A stretch of 5,854 bases of DNA from positions 1 to 5,854 of the forward strand of contig JAURQY010000069.1 in NCBI GenBank assembly GCA_030835875.1, in the 5' to 3' direction. Origin of the DNA: Nitriliruptorales bacterium (GTDB lineage: Bacteria; Actinomycetota; Nitriliruptoria; Nitriliruptorales; Nitriliruptoraceae). How positions within the stretch are numbered: position 1 is the first letter of the stretch; each line of letters starts with the position of its first letter. The notes beneath the pieces were generated by a model that saw only the letters and a list, made by a program, of their open reading frames with translations, did not search any database and had not been told where the DNA came from. The translations under genes were made by a program, and so were the position numbers. Shown in pieces: positions 1-5,854 of this stretch.

Positions 1-524
1 CCCTCCCACCCGGTCGGCCCGACGAGCCGACCGCTGCCCGCCGGAGCGCTCGCGAGCCGGTACGGACGCACGCTGACCATGCTCCCGGTGGCGACGTCGA
101 TGCAGCGGATGCGGTCGTCGATCTCGTAGACGGCGAGCTGTCCGTGCCGTGCCGCAGCGGCCAGCACGGTCGCGCGGTCCGCGTCGCGCACCGCGATCGA
201 CCGCTCGCTCACCGATCCGTCCGAGGAGCGACCGAGCGCCGGGTCGTGGCGGACACCGAGCGCGTCGAGCTCGTCGCGCAGCCGAGCGTTGCGTGCCGCG
301 TTCTGCTCGGCGTCGAGCTCGACGGGATAGGGGTCACCCGCGGTCAGGACCCACACCGGGACGCCATACCGGGCGAGCGCTCCGGCCTCCGCAGCGGGCG
401 TGGTGTCATCAGGGGTCAGCACGAGGTGCTCGCCGTCGAGGACGAGCTCGACGACTGCTGCGGCGTACTGCGGCCATGGGTCGGAGGACGGGTGAGGGGG
501 TGACGTCGGAGGATCCTCGAACAC
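1..524 (-). CDS. DUF3293-type protein of unknown function, 3' end beyond window (partial)
   Basis: The reading frame is open from a GTG at 522-524 to the left edge, giving 174 residues; the C-terminus lies outside the window. The start is chosen because an AGGGGG ribosome binding site (531-536, minus strand) sits 6 nt before the GTG. No in-frame ATG serves better. The first ~18 residues are Pro/Ser-rich. A compact domain follows: a hydrophobic strand (VPVWVLTAGDP, ~55-65), then a helix starting ELDAEQNAARNARLRDEL (~69-86), then SERSIAV (~106-112) and AAARHGQLAVYEIDD (~123-137). The Asn-rich N..RN..L..EL helix, the later E-S segment and the GQ.AVYE motif are what I associate with DUF3293. That family has no established biochemical function. 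It diverges from the small regulator at 786, but nothing shows a functional link. The family call is from memory of the motif pattern and is fairly confident; no role is proposed. Confidence 0.78.
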   Translation of the reverse strand, partial: MFEDPPTSPPHPSSDPWPQYAAAVVELVLDGEHLVLTPDDTTPAAEAGALARYGVPVWVLTAGDPYPVELDAEQNAARNARLRDELDALGVRHDPALGRSSDGSVSERSIAVRDADRATVLAAAARHGQLAVYEIDDRIRCIDVATGSMVSVRPYRLASAPAGSGRLVGPTGWE

Positions 525-530
525 GCGAAA

Positions 531-536
531 CCCCCT
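531..536 (-). promoter_or_regulatory. Ribosome binding site deciding the GTG start of the DUF3293 gene
   Basis: AGGGGG on the minus strand lies 6 nt before the GTG at 522-524. The purine-rich core and spacing fit a Shine-Dalgarno site. This supports a GTG start where no suitable in-frame ATG exists. Confidence 0.65.
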
Positions 537-571
537 GCAGACGGTGGTACGGGCGCCTCCGACCCCGATAC

Positions 572-581
572 CAAACGTTTG
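572..581. promoter_or_regulatory. Perfect 10-bp palindrome, candidate operator
   Basis: CAAACGTTTG is perfectly self-complementary and AT-rich inside very GC-rich DNA. It lies in the divergent intergenic space, overlapping the position where a TTGCGG -35-like hexamer (579-584) could serve the plus-strand gene. Its place between divergent genes suits an operator. The nearby small winged-helix protein is a possible but untested ligand. Confidence 0.35.
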
Positions 582-619
582 CGGAGACTCGGGCGGCACT
601 TCGGTAGGCTTTCTAATAT
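579..619 (+). promoter_or_regulatory. Candidate promoter region for the small wHTH gene (weak)
   Basis: TTGCGG (579-584) could act as a -35 element and TAGGCT (605-610) or TAATAT (614-619) as a -10 element. The spacing from TTGCGG to TAGGCT is 20 bp, longer than ideal. No good -35 stands 16-18 bp before TAATAT. I regard this as the likely promoter area because of its composition and position, but the exact elements are unsure. Confidence 0.3.
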
Positions 620-785
620 CATGGCTCGCTCGCAGCACGGGCTACGGGCGGCGGTCGCCGAGGCGGACCCTACCGGGGTCGCATCGGCGTCTCGGGCGGG
701 GCATGCGCGGGATCGACCGAGCACGGCGACGGAACGCGACGGGCAGCACGCCCACCGTCGTCGCCACCCGAAGGAAGGCACCCCC

Positions 786-1007
786 ATGACGAATCGGACC
801 CAGCTCCTGCGCGACCTCGGGCGCAAGGAGTTCACCGTCCGCGAGATGGCGGAGCGGACGGGCCTCTCCGTGGAGGCCGCGCGAGGGCGGATCTCCCGCT
901 ACGTCGAGGCGGGCCTGGTGGAACGCACCTCGGAGGTCCAGCAGTACGTCGACGCCGGTGGCCGACCGACGCGCGGGCGTCCGTCGCACCTCTACAAGGT
1001 CCGCTGA
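786..1007 (+). CDS. Small stand-alone winged helix-turn-helix DNA-binding protein
   Basis: This encodes 73 residues that form a single DNA-binding domain and nothing else. FTVREMAERTGLS (~16-28) is the first part of a helix-turn-helix. VEAARGRISRYVEAGLVERT (~29-48) is the recognition helix and following turn. GRPSHLYKVR (64-73) is the type of GRP...Y strand that ends the wing in MarR/ArsR/TrmB-like winged helices. The ATG at 786 is preceded by AAGGAAGG (771-778) with 7 nt of spacing, an excellent ribosome binding site, and is preferred over upstream in-frame starts. The protein has no ligand or dimerisation domain, so it may act as a simple repressor or a partner of another protein. The target is unknown. 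The palindrome at 572-581 and the repeats at 1091-1108 are nearby candidate sites by position only. I do not recognise a named family. Confidence 0.82.
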   Translation: MTNRTQLLRDLGRKEFTVREMAERTGLSVEAARGRISRYVEAGLVERTSEVQQYVDAGGRPTRGRPSHLYKVR

Positions 1008-1040
1008 CCCTCGACTGACCACCGGGACGGGTGCGACGCT

Positions 1041-1066
1041 CGCACGGTCCGCGCGCGCACCGTGCG
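1041..1066 (+). terminator. Inverted repeat 3' of the wHTH gene, possible U-less terminator
   Basis: CGCACGGT (1041-1048) and ACCGTGCG (1059-1066) form a perfect 8-bp stem around a 10-nt alternating GC loop. The stem begins 33 nt after the stop codon. No T-run follows, so it is not a classic intrinsic terminator. Such tract-less hairpins have been proposed as terminators in high-GC actinobacteria. It could instead be an operator for the downstream promoter. Confidence 0.4.
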
Positions 1067-1090
1067 TGGCCTGCGGACGGCCTGGGGACA

Positions 1091-1108
1091 TCCTGTGTCT
1101 TTCCTGTG
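1091..1108. repeat. Helically phased direct repeat upstream of a promoter-like site
   Basis: TCCTGTG occurs at 1091-1097 and again at 1102-1108, an 11-bp repeat period close to one DNA turn. The pair ends 16 bp before the -35-like hexamer at 1125. This is where a class I or II activator would sit, roughly -50 to -70 relative to the predicted start. The protein that would bind is unknown. Confidence 0.45.
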
Positions 1109-1124
1109 ACTTGCCCGGATCCGC

Positions 1125-1153
1125 TGGACAGCGTTCGCGATCGTCCGTAAGTT
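1125..1153 (+). promoter_or_regulatory. Sigma70-like promoter: TGGACA, 17 bp, TAAGTT
   Basis: TGGACA (1125-1130) differs at one base from the housekeeping -35 consensus TTGACA. TAAGTT (1148-1153) fits the actinobacterial TAnnnT -10 pattern. The spacer is exactly 17 bp. A transcript would start near 1160, right where the run of hairpins begins, and read towards the DUF4916 gene. The direct repeat at 1091-1108 lies just upstream. Confidence 0.55.
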
Positions 1154-1159
1154 GCGCTC

Positions 1160-1714
1160 CTCGGTGGGAACGGAACTGCGACACCCCACTGGGTCGCCGG
1201 AGGGGCGGACAGGCCCCGAGGGCGGAGGTGGAGGATCCGAGAGGATCGCGACCGTCGCGGGACCGTGGCCACGGGACCGGGATGAACGTCCGAAGCTCCT
1301 TCGGGAGCGGAGGCGACACCGGGTGGGACCGTCGAGAGACGGCGCACCGGATCCGGAGCGGCTGTCACCGCACCACGGATCGCGCGGCCCGACGCAGCGG
1401 GACCGTGCAGGCGGACGGACGACCGTGAGGTCGGCCGGGCGAGGAACTACGGCGCCCACCTCCGGGTGGAAGCGACGGGGAGCTCGCCACACCGCTCCTC
1501 CCCTCGGGGAGGGACGGGATCACGCTGAAGGATCGACGGAGGGACGCGCTCGGACGCGACCGAAGACGATCCGGCCCGGCAAGGGGTCCTTCGGGGCCCG
1601 GACCCGGGAGGTGGGCGCGCACTCCAGAGGCGCGCGTCCACCCGCGACGCCCCGGTGGGCCCGCAAGGGCGCCCGGGGCGTTCGTGTGTCCGGAGACGTG
1701 GACAGGAGCACGCG
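1160..1714 (+). ncRNA. Candidate long structured leader or noncoding RNA (unidentified)
   Basis: No frame in this ~555-base stretch looks like protein; all open frames are Arg/Gly/Pro-rich with few hydrophobics. Read as RNA on the plus strand it is full of short perfect hairpins. Those I could pair by hand (stem arms, loop) are: 1178-1197 (GCG + ACCC stem, CACT loop); 1202-1217; 1247-1259; 1263-1274; 1295-1308 (GCTCC, UUCG loop); 1329-1342 (CCGTC, GAGA loop); 1456-1469 (CCACC, UCCG loop); 1497-1512 (CCTCCC, CUCG loop); 1584-1599 (GGGTCC/GGGCCC, UUCG loop); 1610-1642 (11 bp with one G-U); 1647-1681 (9-bp outer stem, inner GCAA loop); and 1683-1712 around the ribosome binding site. UUCG and GNRA caps stabilise RNA, not DNA, which favours a transcribed structure. 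A promoter-like site lies directly upstream. It lacks the conserved cores of RNase P RNA and tmRNA as I know them. High GC inflates chance hairpins, so confidence is moderate. Confidence 0.5.
1683..1712 (+). promoter_or_regulatory. Hairpin enclosing the ribosome binding site of the DUF4916 gene
   Basis: CGTG (1683-1686) can pair with CACG (1709-1712), and TGTCC (1687-1691) with GGACA (1700-1704) around an 8-nt loop. The Shine-Dalgarno sequence AGGAG (1704-1708) is therefore held in the 3' side of the hairpin, 6 nt before the ATG at 1715. Such an arrangement could gate translation in response to upstream RNA folding. The pairing is seen in the sequence; the regulation is inferred. Confidence 0.45.
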
Positions 1715-2257
1715 ATGAACACGGGGACGATCGAGACACGCCCGGGCTGGCTCGCACCGGAGGGCCTCGAGGCCGCCCGAGGCCAGGTCCCGATGGTCTA
1801 CGTGGAGGCCGTCCCGGTCCGGGTCGACCACCTGGGCCGCATCGAGCGCATCGGCCTGCTGCTGCGCGCACAGCCCGACGGCTCCATCTCCCGCGCGATC
1901 GTGTCAGGGCGCGTGCTCTACAACGAGACCGTCCGCGAGGCCCTGTGGCGCCACCTCACCAAGGACCTCGGCCCGGACGCCGAGCCGCAGCTGCCGACGG
2001 GCGCCGCACCGTTCACCGTCGTCGAGTACTTCCCCGACCCGGACCGCAGCGGGTTCCACGACCCCCGGCAGCACGCGGTCGCGCTCTGCTTCGTCGTCCC
2101 CGTCGAGGGCGAGTGCCAGCCGTCCCAGGACGCGCTCGAGTTCTCGTGGCTCACGCCCGATGAGGCGCTCGGCGGCGGCATCGTCTCGGAGCTCTCAGAC
2201 GGGCACGACCGTCTGGTCCGGCGCGCGCTCGCTCACTGCGGGACCGCGACCGGCTGA
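1715..2257 (+). CDS. DUF4916 / Nudix-like protein with degenerate Nudix box
   Basis: This encodes 180 residues. The ATG at 1715 is preceded by AGGAG (1704-1708) with a 6-nt gap and is preferred over an upstream GTG at 1655 that would add 20 Arg/Gly-rich residues from the leader. The sequence opens with a PGWL motif, then PMVYVEAVPVRVD (~26-38) and RIGLLLRAQPDGSISRAIVSGRVLY (~45-69), a Nudix-fold-like beta region. PFTVVEYFPDP (~99-109), DPRQHAVALCFVVPV (~116-130) and EFSWLTPDEA (~142-151) follow. This pattern matches the actinobacterial DUF4916 family as I remember it. The Nudix box spacing is kept, from G65 through E71 to R79 and G86, but the canonical REuxEE glutamates are replaced (R79-H80-L-T-K83-D84). 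Standard Mg-dependent pyrophosphohydrolase chemistry is therefore doubtful; it may bind rather than cleave a nucleotide. It is preceded by the long structured leader. Confidence 0.82.
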   Translation: MNTGTIETRPGWLAPEGLEAARGQVPMVYVEAVPVRVDHLGRIERIGLLLRAQPDGSISRAIVSGRVLYNETVREALWRHLTKDLGPDAEPQLPTGAAPFTVVEYFPDPDRSGFHDPRQHAVALCFVVPVEGECQPSQDALEFSWLTPDEALGGGIVSELSDGHDRLVRRALAHCGTATG

Positions 2258-2260
2258 TCA
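2255..2260. other. Shared TGATCA palindrome of two convergent stop codons
   Basis: The DUF4916 gene ends TGA at 2255-2257 on the plus strand and hemW ends TGA at 2258-2260 on the minus strand. Together they form TGATCA with no intergenic base. There is no room for an intrinsic terminator between the genes, so each transcript must run into the other gene's 3' end. Confidence 0.9.
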
Positions 2261-3529
2261 CACCGTCAGGCGCCGCACCGTCTCGTCGATCAGGAACCAA
2301 CCGGGACCCGTCGCCTGCAGCCGGCCGCACGCCATCGTGACGAGACCGTCGCGCACCGCCTCCTCAAGCACCTCGACGGCGACCGGCGGGACGTCGAACG
2401 GGTGCAGCCCCTCGGCGAGCCGGAGTCCGAGCATCAGGCGCTCGAGCGCGCGCTCCTCCGTGTCGAGCTGCTCCTCCTCGGTCACGCCGCGGACACGGCC
2501 GAGCTCGTCACGCGCAGCCGCGTCGCCGGACGCGGCCTCGACCGCCTCCAGGTAGCGCGAGGTCGAACGCGTCGTCCACCAGCGCCGACCGTCGCGGTGC
2601 GCGTGCGCGCCGACCCCGACGCCGAGGTAGTCGCCGTGGCGCCAGTAGAGGACGTTGTGGCGCGAGCGCAGGGCGTCCGAGCGTGCGAGGTTCGCGACCT
2701 CGTAGTGGACGAACCCGGCGTCGACGAGCGTCGCACGCAGCACCTCGAACCGCTCGCGCTGGACGTCGTCGTCCGGCGGTGGCACGCGACCCGCCGCGAC
2801 CGCACGACCGAGCGGCGTGTTGGCGTGCACGCTCAGGGCGTAGGCGGAGACGTGCTCGACGCCGGTCGCGAGGGTCGCGGCGAGGCTCTCGCGCCACGAC
2901 ACCTCGCTCTCCCCCGGAGTGCCGTAGATGAGGTCGAGGCTCACCCGTGGGATGCCGGACGCGCGGACGAGCGCGACGGCGCGCATGGTCCGCTCCGGAC
3001 GGTGCTGCCGCTCGAGGACGTCGAGCACGGCCGGGTCGAACGACTGCGCCCCCATCGAGATGCGATCGACACCCACCGCCGCGAGCGCACCGAAGAGCTC
3101 GGGCGTCGCGGTCTCCGGGTTGCACTCGACGGTGATCTCGACGCCGTCGGCGAGCGAGAGCTCGTCACCGACCGCAGCGACGAGTCGGGCGAGGTGGGTC
3201 GGCGGCAGCAGTGTCGGCGTCCCTCCCCCGACGAACACCGACGTGACCTGCCGCCCGTCCTCGGCTGCCACGCGTGCCTGCGCGGCGAGGTCACGGATGA
3301 GCGCGTCGACGTAGCGGCGCATGAGAACGGCACGGTCGTCGTCGGCGAGCCCACCGACCGCCTCGGTCGCGAAGTCGCAGTAGCCGCAGCGATGGTGGCA
3401 GAACGGCACGTGCAGGTAGACACCGAACCCGGCGGCCCGCCCCGACTCGAGCGGTGCGGTCAGCCAGGCGTGCTCGTCACGTGCGAGCGGCAGCCGGTCC
3501 GCCGCTCCCCCGCCGGCCGCCGCGTTCAT
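2258..3529 (-). CDS. hemW: HemW, radical SAM heme chaperone (HemN-like)
   Basis: This gives 423 residues from the ATG at 3527-3529. The N-terminal radical SAM domain shows YLHVPFCHHRCGYCDF, with the CX3CX2C cluster ligands at Cys44, Cys48 and Cys51. The residue after the YC is Asp-Phe, not the extra Cys of true oxygen-independent coproporphyrinogen oxidase HemN, which points to HemW. Other landmarks are VGGGTPTLLP (~100-109), ECNPET (~135-140), MGAQSF (~159-164), LDLIYGTPGE (~198-207) and the HemW-type C-terminal HNVLYWRHGDYLGVGVGAHAH (~291). HemW proteins bind heme and a 4Fe-4S cluster and are thought to deliver heme to respiratory enzymes. The ATG forms an ATGA overlap with the stop of the preceding gene, implying translational coupling. 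A GTG at 3538 would add three residues and is the alternative start. It is the last gene of the lepA operon. Confidence 0.9.
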   Translation of the reverse strand: MNAAAGGGAADRLPLARDEHAWLTAPLESGRAAGFGVYLHVPFCHHRCGYCDFATEAVGGLADDDRAVLMRRYVDALIRDLAAQARVAAEDGRQVTSVFVGGGTPTLLPPTHLARLVAAVGDELSLADGVEITVECNPETATPELFGALAAVGVDRISMGAQSFDPAVLDVLERQHRPERTMRAVALVRASGIPRVSLDLIYGTPGESEVSWRESLAATLATGVEHVSAYALSVHANTPLGRAVAAGRVPPPDDDVQRERFEVLRATLVDAGFVHYEVANLARSDALRSRHNVLYWRHGDYLGVGVGAHAHRDGRRWWTTRSTSRYLEAVEAASGDAAARDELGRVRGVTEEEQLDTEERALERLMLGLRLAEGLHPFDVPPVAVEVLEEAVRDGLVTMACGRLQATGPGWFLIDETVRRLTV

Positions 3530-4165
3530 CCGTCCCACGGGTCGACGGCGAGCCGTGCGCGCACCTCCGCGACGAGCGCAGGGTCCGCGCTCGAGCGCTC
3601 GAGCCGTGCCGGGAAGCGCGACACCTCGTGCAGCGCTCGCATGCGGTGGCAGTCACGGACGAGCAGGAACAGCGCCGCGCGTTCGCCCTCGAGCGTGCGA
3701 CCGAACGCCTTCATCTCGCTGTCGTCGATCCCGAAGTCGCGCAGCCGCGCATACATGCCGCCGGCCGCCGCGCCGAGCGCCGCACCGACGAGCGGCAGTC
3801 CGGCGAACAGGCCCGCGATCGTGCCGAGCCATGCCCCGCCGACCGCGCCCTGGGACGGGTTCATGTCGCGCGTCTGCAGGAGCCGCACCCGGCCGCGACG
3901 CAGCGTGACGATCGCCGCGTCCTCGAGGTCGAGGTGCCGCCGCGAGGTCAGCCGGGACACGGCGAGCATGGCCTCCTGCGCACGCAGGACGCCGTCGAAC
4001 GAGAACACCCACAGGTCGCTCGCGGACCCGTCGGGGATGCCGGCCCGCGCGTCGGCCGGCGTTGCCGACGGCACCACAGCGGCTCCGGGCGGCGGCGACG
4101 GCGGGCCGGGTTCCGGCGTCGGCGGCGGGACGGTCGGGTCGGGCTCGCGGAGGGGTGCGCCGTCC

Positions 4166-4173
<8 letters not shown>
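3526..4173 (-). CDS. DUF1269-type glycine-rich membrane-associated protein
   Basis: This encodes 215 residues. Residues ~10-45 are Pro-rich and probably disordered. SDLWVFSFDGVLRAQEAML (~52-70) and DLEDAAIVTLRRGRVRLLQT (~82-101) match the Fd...A...L and DLEDA.VV...G...V..T pattern of DUF1269 proteins. A glycine/alanine-rich hydrophobic hairpin follows (~108-140, GAVGGAWLGTIAGLF then GAALGAAAGGMYA). Next come the GIDDSEMKAFGRTL motif (~148-161) and ERAALFLLV (~164-172), both typical of the family. The function is unknown; the glycine-zipper-like segment suggests membrane insertion or association. A C-terminal helical region (~175-215) extends past the core. Its ATG (4171-4173) overlaps the lepA stop by 8 bp and its own stop overlaps the hemW start, so it sits inside a coupled lepA-hemW operon. 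AAGG 9 nt upstream is a weak ribosome binding site, consistent with coupling. Confidence 0.8.

Positions 4174-5854
<1,681 letters not shown>

Larger units (their letters stand above)
525..785. other. Divergent intergenic region between DUF3293 gene and small wHTH gene
   Basis: These 261 bases separate two divergently transcribed genes. About 567-625 is visibly AT-richer than its surroundings. It holds a palindrome (572-581) and two -10-like hexamers for the plus strand: TAGGCT at 605-610 and TAATAT at 614-619. The rest (625-770) is GC-rich with no clear element. It would be the roughly 160-nt leader of the wHTH gene if transcription starts near 615-626. An in-frame ATG at 621 would add 55 residues to the wHTH protein. 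That segment is Arg/His/Ala-rich, unlike a folded domain, and the ATG at 786 has a much better ribosome binding site. Confidence 0.55.

Noticed and set aside
621..785. In-frame ATG at 621 giving a 55-residue N-terminal extension of the wHTH protein, possibly nearly leaderless
   Set aside because: The extension is not protein-like (Arg/His/Ala-rich). The ATG at 786 has an excellent AAGGAAGG site, and the domain is complete without the extension.
416..835. Minus-strand frame overlapping the DUF3293 start and the wHTH start
   Set aside because: It is low-complexity Arg/Ser-rich and conflicts with two better-supported genes and with the promoter-like patch.
1319..1342. T-box-like GGGTGGGACCG next to a GAGA hairpin
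   Set aside because: It resembles the tRNA-binding T-box core. However, the flanking antiterminator and stem I signatures were not recognised, and the downstream gene is not an aminoacyl-tRNA synthetase or amino acid gene.
1584..1599. UUCG hairpin as an intrinsic terminator
   Set aside because: No T-run follows, and further hairpins and a gene continue immediately downstream.
1655..1714. Upstream GTG start for the DUF4916 protein
   Set aside because: The extra 20 residues are encoded by the leader hairpins and are Arg/Gly-rich. The ATG at 1715 has a properly spaced AGGAG.
1160..1714. RNase P RNA, tmRNA or SRP RNA gene
   Set aside because: I found no GAGGAAAGTCC-type or other conserved RNase P core. 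There is also no tRNA-like 3' end with a GGTTCGA T-loop, and no SRP core loop.
1152..1718. Long open plus-strand frame across the structured region (about 188 residues)
   Set aside because: The translation is Arg/Gly/Pro/Thr-rich, nearly lacks hydrophobic stretches, has no ribosome binding site and resembles no family. Long open frames arise easily at this GC content. Frames on both strands at 958-1492 look the same.

Overview
The DNA is very G+C rich and the predicted proteins use GC-ending codons, GTG starts and Arg/Ala/Gly-rich sequence. A lepA-hemW gene order and a DUF4916-type Nudix-like gene are also present. Together these suggest a chromosomal segment of a high-GC actinobacterium (Actinomycetota). 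I cannot fix the class; an early-branching lineage is possible. No mobile element, CRISPR array, tRNA or rRNA was recognised.

Layout, left to right. (1) 1-524, minus strand: the N-terminal 174 residues of a DUF3293-type protein of unknown function, starting at GTG and running off the left edge. (2) 525-785: an intergenic stretch with an AT-richer patch holding a perfect 10-bp palindrome and -10-like hexamers. (3) 786-1007, plus strand: a 73-residue stand-alone winged helix-turn-helix protein. (4) 1008-1714: about 700 bases with no convincing gene. This stretch holds a terminator-like inverted repeat, a promoter-like pair with ideal spacing (TGGACA, 17 bp, TAAGTT) preceded by helically phased direct repeats, and then about 550 bases packed with short perfect hairpins. 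Several hairpins end in classic RNA tetraloops (UUCG twice, GAGA, GCAA). The last hairpin encloses the ribosome binding site of the next gene. (5) 1715-2257, plus strand: a DUF4916/Nudix-like protein with a degenerate Nudix box. (6) 2258-5854, minus strand: a tightly overlapping operon read as lepA (N-terminus beyond the right edge), a DUF1269-type membrane-associated protein, then hemW. It ends directly against the DUF4916 gene, with no base between the two stop codons.

Functionally, the minus-strand operon couples a ribosome-associated GTPase (LepA/EF4), a glycine-rich membrane-associated protein of unknown role and a radical-SAM heme chaperone (HemW). The most unusual part is the long structured leader or noncoding RNA between the small regulator and the DUF4916 gene. 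It could be a cis-regulatory leader of that gene, an independent RNA, or both. I did not recognise it as RNase P RNA, tmRNA, 6S, SRP RNA or a riboswitch class I know. Its identity is therefore open and rests on hand-read pairing only.
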